Source: Dichloromethanomonas sp964477085
GTDB taxonomy: Bacteria > Bacillota > Desulfitobacteriia > Desulfitobacteriales > Syntrophobotulaceae
DNA: 40,666 nt
Reading direction: 5' to 3'
Assembly: GCA_964477085.1 (NCBI GenBank)
Contig: CAYZDF010000023.1
Span: 1 to 40,666, forward strand
This document shows, piece after piece, positions 35,040 to 40,666 of the stretch. Under the pieces are notes generated by a model that saw only the letters and a program-made list of their open reading frames with translations, was not told the origin of the DNA and did no database searches. Position 1 is the first letter of the stretch, and each line of letters opens with the position of its first letter. The position numbers and the translations under genes are program-made.

Positions 35040-36053
35040 TTATTCTGTAAAAATGTCACTATTGATTTTGTATTTCCGTCCTTTGTTTTCACCGGTTGCA
35101 AAAAGGATACGTTTTTCAGTAAACGATTTTAAATAATTGCGGACGGTTGAGGGCGACTTATTTAATAATTCATTGGCGTTTTCCGGGGTGATAAAATCAA
35201 CTGTGTTAAAATATTGAAGCAAAACATTTAAAACTGTTTTTTCGCTCTTGGTCAAAAGTTTCAGATATTCATGCTTGATGTCGCAATTTTTAGCTGTATC
35301 AGCAGAAAAAGCATCAATGGTCTTGGAAATTATCTCGAGCATAAATTCGATAAACGGCGTTGAACTGCTCGTCTTTCTCGATTGTTCAATCGCATCATAG
35401 TAACGCTGTTGATTTTCAAAAACTAAGGTTTCGATTGGAATAAGCTCAAATAATTTATTGTACTGATAAAGAATAAGTGACTGCCAAAGTCTTCCGATTC
35501 TTCCGTTGCCATCAGCAAAAGGGTGAATTGTTTCAATCTCATAGTGTATTACGCAGGATTTAATAATTGCGTTTAACTCTGACTTTTTAGCCCAAGCGAA
35601 CAAATCATCTATCAAGTTTGCCACAAACTGCGGTCTTGCTCCAACATGAATAACCTTATCGCCTTCATAAACGACGACGTCGCCGCTTCGGAATTTTCCG
35701 CTTTCACTTACAAGATTTTCGGTTAATATCTTATGGGCAAGTAGAAATGATTTTTTATCATAAGGCTTAAAGCAGCCAATTTTAAGATATGCGGAATAGG
35801 CGTTTTTCACTTCAATAATTTCGTTTGGAGGAGCGACAACCCGCTTGCCATTAATAATGTCTGCCACTTGATTTTCAGTCAATGCATTTGCTTCGATGGC
35901 GCAGGAGGAGTTAACGGATTTAATTTTGCTTGCTCTACGCAGATACAAATCTTTTTTTTGATCGATATTTACTTCTAACTTGCCGAGTTTGCCTGTGATT
36001 TCCGCTAGGGTGTTAATAATATAATCCGTAATCTCAAAAGGCGGTTGCGCCAT
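35040..36053 (-). CDS. Fic-domain AMPylase-type protein
   Basis: The 337-residue protein has the Fic core motif HPFADGNGRIGR (177-188) in full, with the catalytic His. Near residues 46-56, the place of the class II inhibitory helix (S/T-x-x-x-E-G/N), it reads SSCAIEAN: Ser 50 and Glu 54 are kept but the following Gly/Asn is Ala. The N-terminal part is the Fic/DOC N-terminal type, and residues about 260-335 form a winged helix (PSTVRNYLKSFTEKRILFAT). Fic proteins transfer AMP or a similar group to a hydroxyl of a target protein. GGAGGG lies about 7 nt before the ATG. No partner toxin or antitoxin gene is adjacent. Confidence 0.93.
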   Translation of the reverse strand: MAQPPFEITDYIINTLAEITGKLGKLEVNIDQKKDLYLRRASKIKSVNSSCAIEANALTENQVADIINGKRVVAPPNEIIEVKNAYSAYLKIGCFKPYDKKSFLLAHKILTENLVSESGKFRSGDVVVYEGDKVIHVGARPQFVANLIDDLFAWAKKSELNAIIKSCVIHYEIETIHPFADGNGRIGRLWQSLILYQYNKLFELIPIETLVFENQQRYYDAIEQSRKTSSSTPFIEFMLEIISKTIDAFSADTAKNCDIKHEYLKLLTKSEKTVLNVLLQYFNTVDFITPENANELLNKSPSTVRNYLKSFTEKRILFATGENKGRKYKINSDIFTE

Positions 36054-36121
36054 AATCTTGCCCTCCGATGTATAATTCTTATTTCAGTATAGCATTCCAA
36101 GAAAAGATTATCAAGAAAACT

Positions 36122-36153
36122 GGCGATATATTAGGCGATATATTAGGCGATAT
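36122..36153 (+). repeat. 12-bp tandem repeat
   Basis: GGCGATATATTA occurs twice in direct tandem and then as a partial GGCGATATA. It runs directly into the duplicated tail of the small membrane protein gene, so it may mark a recombination or slippage point. Confidence 0.85.
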
Positions 36154-36154
36154 A

Positions 36155-36198
36155 AATGAGAAACAATCAGTAAAGATGATATATCATGAAATATAAGA
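36155..36198 (+). pseudogene. Tail of a lost paralogue of the 27783-28472 membrane protein
   Basis: 41 bases match 28431-28471 with two differences. They encode NEKQSVKMIYHEI then TAA, against NEKQSVKMIYHGI then TAG. One difference is silent (AAA/AAG), which shows divergence while coding. Nothing upstream of it resembles the rest of the gene. Confidence 0.75.
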
Positions 36199-36209
36199 GT
36201 GTAGCTTAT

Positions 36210-36251
36210 AAAGACATCATCTCAGACTTTTAGGTTTGAGATGATGTCTTT
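36210..36251. terminator. Bidirectional hairpin terminator
   Basis: A perfect 15-bp inverted repeat (AAAGACATCATCTCA with TGAGATGATGTCTTT) around a 12-nt loop, with short T runs on both sides. It lies between the minus-strand RCC1/CWB2 gene (stop at 36304) and the Fic gene, so it probably ends the former's transcript. Confidence 0.75.
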
Positions 36252-36303
36252 TAATGATTATTTACAAACTGTTTTATTTGACCAGGGTCAACGCAATGAA
36301 CGT

Positions 36304-38412
36304 TTAAATTTCATAATAGACATTGATAGATGAAAAGTATTTGTGTTCCATAGAAAATAATAGGTCGTCATTTATTAAGCTGTCACCACCAAGGACATAA
36401 ATATTTCTGGTTAACTGATTTAAGATGGTATTATACTTCGCCAAGTTCGGCGGAGTGTTCCCCACTAAAATAATCGGGCTATTGGTAGAAGCTGCCAGAA
36501 CCGATCCGGCCAGGGCATCCGGGAAATTCTTGCCGCTGGCAAAAAATACGGTCCCTGTATCCATCCCCATATTTTTGGCGACTCCCAGGGAGGTATCATA
36601 ACGGTCTGCTCCGCCGTAACGTACAGCATCCGGGAGCTGTTGCAGGATACCGTCCGATACAACACCGGTCCCGCCGATGACGAAGGTCTTTTTAACACCC
36701 AGTTCGGTAATTGCCGTCTGGGCGGCAGGTGATAATTCATCAGGTCTGGTCAGGATGATTGGCATTCTCTGATACCCGGCAGCTGAGGAAACGGAGAGGG
36801 CGTCGGGATAATTCAATCCGTTGCAGACAACCGCTTTCTCGCCGGTTATTAATTTATGATCATAAAGATATTGAGCAATTTTGTAAGAAGTATCAAACCG
36901 GTCCATGCCTCCAAGCCGGATGACCGAGTAACCGGCGTTCTTCAATTGATTACTGATATTATTGGAAATAGCCCCTTCACCGCCAAGCAGGTAAACGGTC
37001 TTGGGACTGAGGCGTTCTATTTCTGCTGCGGTTTCGGGGGAAAGTGTATTTTTGTTTGTCAAAAGGATCGGAGCGGCAAGGCCGGCAGCCAACGGAGTTC
37101 CGGAAAGCGCATCCGGAAACGAATCGGCTCTGGCCAAAACAACTGACGTTCCATACCCGTCAGGCAACCCGATATTTGGAAACATACTTGGCAGCAACCC
37201 ATAAGGCCAACCGCTGTTGGAAATCTTCACGGCGGTTTCGAAACGGTTGTCTCCACCCAGACGGTGTGCTGCCGCAGTATTTTGATCAAGCAGAACATCG
37301 GAGAAGCTATAGCTGTAATGCATTGTGCCGTCGCCCAGCTGGCCGGTCAAGTTTGTTCCGTGGGCCTGAACGCCGGAGGGGGTAATGAGAAAAGCAGTAT
37401 CCAGACCGGCGACGGCTTCAGAGATTGGCCCCATATACATTCTTTCAGGCTTATCATAAAAATCAATTGGACGCTCACCCTGACTAATACGACTTGTTGT
37501 ATTATCTCCCCAAGCATAGAAATCTGAATAGTAAAAAGCAAATGAATTATTCGATCCGGCTATTACTTTGGTTAATTTGTTATTCCAACTCATCTCAATA
37601 TGAACAGGTCTATATTTTGGCTGATGGGTATTATCACCAATCCCAAGCTGACCATAGTCGTTATTTCCCCAAGCATAAGCATCTCCGCCAGTGTCCAGCG
37701 CCAGACTGTAGTTATAGCCTGCCGATACTTGCTGAATCTTAGGTAGCTGTGTTACCTGAACGGGAGAGTTTCTTTGAAACCCGTCACCAATTCCTAACTG
37801 ACCAGACATATTCCCGCCCCATCCCCAGACTTTACCGTTCTGATCAAGTGCTAAAGCATGGTCTGTACCGGCTGAAACCTGGGTAATCCCGGTAAGATTA
37901 GGAACTTGGATAAATGTGAGTCGTTGCTCTGTACTCCCGTCCCCAAGCTGGCCACTGGTATTGTTTCCCCAAGCCCAGACAGTACCGTCGTTTTTCAAAG
38001 CTAAAGCAAAATCTGTTCTTGCAGATATCGCCTTTACGGAGTCCAGTACCTGAACCGGTGTCATTTGATAAAGATTATCGGGTGACAGGGTCAGACCGAA
38101 GGACCACAGTTTACCGTCCGTTGTCAGGACCAGGCTGAATCCCAACCCGGCGGAAACCGAAGAAATCACATCTTTGTCAAACGGGATTTTCACCGGCATA
38201 AGACGGGTAATTCGGGTACCATCCCCGAGTTCCCCGAAAGTATTATCTCCCCAGGCATACAGTTCTCCGTTCTTGACATAAAGCGTATGCAGTACGCCGG
38301 GACTGACCATCTCCTGAGCAGAATTAAGCGCCAGTGCCGACGCCGGTGTAACATTCCCAAAAATAAGTAAAAAGGACAGCAAAATTATTGCCATTGCATT
38401 TCTGATTTTCAA
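36304..38412 (-). CDS. Secreted RCC1 propeller with three CWB2 cell-wall-binding repeats
   Basis: The best start is the TTG at 38412, with GGAGGG 6 nt upstream; the longer frame to 38646 lacks such a site and adds odd hydrophobic sequence. The 702-residue product starts with a signal peptide (AMAIILLSFLLIFG, PASA cleavage). Seven RCC1-type units follow: YAWGDNTFGELGDG, WSFGLTLSP, WAWGNNTSGQLGDG, WGWGGNMSGQLGIG, YAWGNNDYGQLGIG, YAWGDNTTSRISQG and QAHGTNLTGQLGDG, enough for one seven-blade propeller. Three CWB2 units follow (RLGGDNRFETA, RLGGMDRFDTS, RYGGADRYDTS), which anchor proteins to anionic wall polymers in Clostridia. The propeller is therefore probably displayed on the cell surface to bind a partner. 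Confidence 0.93.
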   Translation of the reverse strand: MKIRNAMAIILLSFLLIFGNVTPASALALNSAQEMVSPGVLHTLYVKNGELYAWGDNTFGELGDGTRITRLMPVKIPFDKDVISSVSAGLGFSLVLTTDGKLWSFGLTLSPDNLYQMTPVQVLDSVKAISARTDFALALKNDGTVWAWGNNTSGQLGDGSTEQRLTFIQVPNLTGITQVSAGTDHALALDQNGKVWGWGGNMSGQLGIGDGFQRNSPVQVTQLPKIQQVSAGYNYSLALDTGGDAYAWGNNDYGQLGIGDNTHQPKYRPVHIEMSWNNKLTKVIAGSNNSFAFYYSDFYAWGDNTTSRISQGERPIDFYDKPERMYMGPISEAVAGLDTAFLITPSGVQAHGTNLTGQLGDGTMHYSYSFSDVLLDQNTAAAHRLGGDNRFETAVKISNSGWPYGLLPSMFPNIGLPDGYGTSVVLARADSFPDALSGTPLAAGLAAPILLTNKNTLSPETAAEIERLSPKTVYLLGGEGAISNNISNQLKNAGYSVIRLGGMDRFDTSYKIAQYLYDHKLITGEKAVVCNGLNYPDALSVSSAAGYQRMPIILTRPDELSPAAQTAITELGVKKTFVIGGTGVVSDGILQQLPDAVRYGGADRYDTSLGVAKNMGMDTGTVFFASGKNFPDALAGSVLAASTNSPIILVGNTPPNLAKYNTILNQLTRNIYVLGGDSLINDDLLFSMEHKYFSSINVYYEI

Positions 38413-38612
38413 TATTTTCCCTCCATAAAAATTACTTGATAAAAGCAAAAGATTCATACTAAAAACTATTGTAAAGCAGCAAGCGTTGAATATCATTGCA
38501 ATATTGTTGGTAAGAAAGGTAAAATTAACAGGATATAAAAGAATTAAGGAGAATAATAACGTATACGTTGGATTTACCCATATTACATTAGAAAGCCGGG
38601 AGATAATTGTCA
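38413..38612. other. Divergent intergenic region
   Basis: Two hundred AT-rich bases lie between the divergent RCC1/CWB2 and SNF2 genes and must hold both promoters. I could not assign -35 and -10 boxes with confidence. Confidence 0.4.
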
Positions 38613-40622
38613 ATGACACAGCTGAAAACGCAAGCAATAAAAGCACTTAATGCCTGCTTTTTGCCGGGAACCTTCGTTATTGATGACGTTGAAAATCAAT
38701 CTGCTCATTCAATTAATACATGGATAGAGGCATTTGAAACGGATAAATACAGCGCCTTATTTCATTTGGGTTTTTTGCCAAAGGAGAAATGGTTTTCGCC
38801 TTCAATTGAATATCTTCACCATATTGCCGAAATGCTGATCAAAAAACTAAGTCAGCAATCAGAAATCGAATTTAACCGGGAAACTGTACAAGTTGATTTA
38901 TTGGAAGACGAGTTATATAAGCTTAAAGAAGAGCTCCCTTTTGTAATTGGTATGGAATATGTTGATGATCACTGGATTCGGGCGTTATGGGAAGCGTTAC
39001 TTGATGTTTTTAAGTCGGAAATTAAGGACTATGATGGTACAGTTGCCAGATACTTTGTCGAGCATAATGCCAATATCAATGTGGCGGGAAGAGTATTTTT
39101 TCATCTGGTAGAAAATAAGGCACAGCAGTATCCATTTGCCTTTATGGCTACCTATTCGACAAAACCGGTAAAAAGTAAGCGCGCCGTACACACACCCTTG
39201 AAAAATGCCTTAGCGGAATTTGACGGGGATGAAAAGAAATTACTGCTGCTCATTTCAACGGTCATTAAGGCCGCCGAAAAGAGCTCTTTCATCTCAGAAT
39301 TACTCGAAAGCGGTGAATTGTTCTCGCCTTTGAAACTCACCGCTGAAGAGGCGTATATATTTCTACAGGAAATAGCAATTTATGAAGAAGCCGGAATCAT
39401 GTGCAGAGTGCCGGATTGGTGGCGTAAACGAAACAATTCGATCCGGCTTTCGGTCACAGTCGGAGAAAAAGAGCCGGCCAAGGTTGGTTTGGATGCCATT
39501 ATGGACTTTTCACCCGTTCTGAATATTGGAGACGAGGTCATAACAGAGCATGACTTAAAAGCTTTTTTAGACATGGCGGAGGGACTGGTTCAATATAAAG
39601 GAAAATGGGTTGAAATTAACAAAAAGAAACTGGAAGCTGTTCTTTTAGCCTTTGACAAGGTGAAAAACCTGACGGAAGACGAGGACTTGTCTCTAGGCGA
39701 GGCCATGAGAATCGAATTAAATATGAATCAGTTATTGGATATCCCAGCTGATGAGATCGAGGTAGCGGTATCGAATGGCCAATGGCTCAGATCCTTAAAG
39801 GAAAGTTTGACTCACCCTGGCGGAATTGAAAAAGTCGGCACTGCGTCTACGTTTCAGGCAACGTTACGAGCGTATCAGGAAACGGGTTATCACTGGCTTA
39901 ACCGGATGTCCCAATTTGGATTTGGCGCTTGTTTAGCGGATGACATGGGACTGGGTAAAACGGTTCAGATGATTGCTTTTTTGGAATATCGCAGAGTAAG
40001 CGGCAGCGGGCAGGCGCTCCTGATCCTGCCTGCCTCGCTGATCGGTAATTGGCAGAAGGAAATCGAAAGATTTGCTCCGGAAATGCCCTATCAAATACTT
40101 CATAAAAGTGATTTAAAAAGCGCTGAAACGCTCCAAATCAGGGATGGAGAATTTTTGTATATCACCACTTACGGGATGGCGGTCAGGTTGGAAGCGCTCC
40201 AAAACAGACACTGGGATTATTTGATTTTGGATGAAGCCCAAGCCATCAAGAATCCGGGAACCAAGCAGACCAAAGCCATCAAAGCGATTCCAGCCAAGAT
40301 GCGGATCGCCATGACCGGAACACCCATAGAAAACCGCTTAAGCGACCTGTGGTCCTTGTTTGATTTTCTCAATCAGGGGCTGCTGGGAACAACCAAAGAA
40401 TTCACCGAATTTACCAAAGGGCTTGATGATAACACAAGCGGCTATGCCAAACTGCGCAAGATGATCCAGCCCTTCATCCTGCGCAGACTGAAAACCGATA
40501 AAAGTATCATCGCCGATTTGCCGGACAAACTGGAAATGAACGCCTATACCGCATTGTCTAAGAAACAAATCGCCTTATATAAGCAACTGATTGAACAGAT
40601 TTCAGAGAAGCTGGCAAGTTAG
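38613..40622 (+). CDS. SNF2-family helicase, stops after the first RecA lobe
   Basis: Start ATG 38613 has CGGGAG 10 nt upstream and gives 669 residues. About 430 residues of N-terminal region, with the bacterial SNF2-associated part (LNMNQLLDIPADEIEVAVSN), precede the ATPase lobe. That lobe has motif I DDMGLGKTVQ, Ia LLILPASLIGNWQKEI, II DEAQAIKN and III MTGTPIENRLSDLWSLFDFL, then QPFILRRLKTDK. Bacterial SNF2 proteins of this type (YwqA-like, 900-1100 residues) continue with a second lobe carrying motifs IV-VI. Here the frame stops at TAG 40620-40622 just after the lobe linker. The last 44 bp do not read as the expected continuation in any frame. As it stands it would lack a complete ATP site. 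Confidence 0.88.
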   Translation: MTQLKTQAIKALNACFLPGTFVIDDVENQSAHSINTWIEAFETDKYSALFHLGFLPKEKWFSPSIEYLHHIAEMLIKKLSQQSEIEFNRETVQVDLLEDELYKLKEELPFVIGMEYVDDHWIRALWEALLDVFKSEIKDYDGTVARYFVEHNANINVAGRVFFHLVENKAQQYPFAFMATYSTKPVKSKRAVHTPLKNALAEFDGDEKKLLLLISTVIKAAEKSSFISELLESGELFSPLKLTAEEAYIFLQEIAIYEEAGIMCRVPDWWRKRNNSIRLSVTVGEKEPAKVGLDAIMDFSPVLNIGDEVITEHDLKAFLDMAEGLVQYKGKWVEINKKKLEAVLLAFDKVKNLTEDEDLSLGEAMRIELNMNQLLDIPADEIEVAVSNGQWLRSLKESLTHPGGIEKVGTASTFQATLRAYQETGYHWLNRMSQFGFGACLADDMGLGKTVQMIAFLEYRRVSGSGQALLILPASLIGNWQKEIERFAPEMPYQILHKSDLKSAETLQIRDGEFLYITTYGMAVRLEALQNRHWDYLILDEAQAIKNPGTKQTKAIKAIPAKMRIAMTGTPIENRLSDLWSLFDFLNQGLLGTTKEFTEFTKGLDDNTSGYAKLRKMIQPFILRRLKTDKSIIADLPDKLEMNAYTALSKKQIALYKQLIEQISEKLAS

Positions 40623-40666
40623 GTAAAAAAAGATGCCACTGTATTATTGATAAAAACATCAAATGG

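Larger units (their letters stand above)
36054..36303. other. Intergenic region with tandem repeat, relic and terminator
   Basis: It contains a 12-bp direct repeat GGCGATATATTA about two and a half times (36122-36153), a duplicated gene tail (36155-36198) and a strong hairpin (36210-36251). No gene is present. Confidence 0.8.

Noticed and set aside
36122..36153. Short direct repeats as a possible CRISPR
   Set aside because: Only two and a half contiguous 12-bp units without spacers; this is a simple tandem repeat.
38413..38646. N-terminal extension of the RCC1/CWB2 frame
   Set aside because: A GGAGGG site and a proper signal peptide support the TTG at 38412. The extension crosses the divergent promoter region and the start of the SNF2 gene.

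Overview
The window reads as part of a Gram-positive, mid-GC Bacillota chromosome, most likely from a soil or anaerobic Clostridia lineage. The reasons are strong GGAGG-type ribosome binding sites, several lipoboxes, a protein with three cell-wall-binding type 2 (CWB2) repeats, a purine riboswitch with a transcriptional-attenuation platform, and WG-repeat, DUF4362-type and AraC/GyrI-type genes typical of that phylum. The genus cannot be fixed from the sequence alone. No rRNA, tRNA, CRISPR array or intact transposase was seen.

Layout. (1) 1-10082: the end of a glycine-zipper protein, then a 3185-residue TcA-like toxin-complex subunit with an extra N-terminal beta-sandwich domain, closed by a clear terminator. 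No TcB or TcC partner lies inside the window. (2) 10189-14290, minus strand: a tight five-gene unit made of an XRE regulator, two SAM methyltransferases, a radical SAM/SPASM enzyme and an alpha/beta hydrolase with a cysteine nucleophile. It starts at a perfect 42-bp palindrome that contains the Shine-Dalgarno of the first gene. (3) 14711-23339, plus strand: a purine salvage operon. A promoter, a guanine-class purine riboswitch and a terminator/antiterminator precede a BMP-type ABC importer (ATPase, two permeases, binding lipoprotein) and two tandem adenine-deaminase-family enzymes. One of these is canonical and one has lost conserved motif residues. (4) 23340-28759: small genes mixed with gene debris (YoeB-like toxin tail, AraC piece, SLOG/DUF1273 piece, GNAT head), plus a TPR membrane protein, a DUF1653 protein with a frameshift, an RNA 2',3'-cyclic phosphodiesterase (ThpR/LigT), a DUF5050-like lipoprotein and a small membrane protein. 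(5) 28760-35018: a WG-repeat lipoprotein that seems to end early, a lipoprotein with Asp-rich loops, a DUF4362-like lipoprotein, an AraC regulator with a GyrI-like domain and a Cys-rich DUF6144-like protein. (6) 35040-40666: a Fic protein, a secreted RCC1 seven-blade propeller fused to three CWB2 repeats, and an SNF2 helicase that stops before its second RecA lobe close to the window edge.

How the parts work together. In the purine operon the importer would bring in nucleosides or bases and the deaminase would turn adenine into hypoxanthine. A C74 riboswitch that binds guanine or hypoxanthine would shut the operon down when product is plentiful, giving simple product feedback. The minus-strand radical SAM unit looks like a small biosynthetic or modification pathway under autoregulation; its product is unknown. 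The middle of the window shows repeated partial duplication and decay: three gene pieces each have a second, better or paralogous copy elsewhere in the window.

The main candidates for something new are the radical SAM/methyltransferase/Cys-hydrolase unit with its palindromic leader, the divergent adenine deaminase paralogue under riboswitch control, and the oversized stand-alone TcA subunit.
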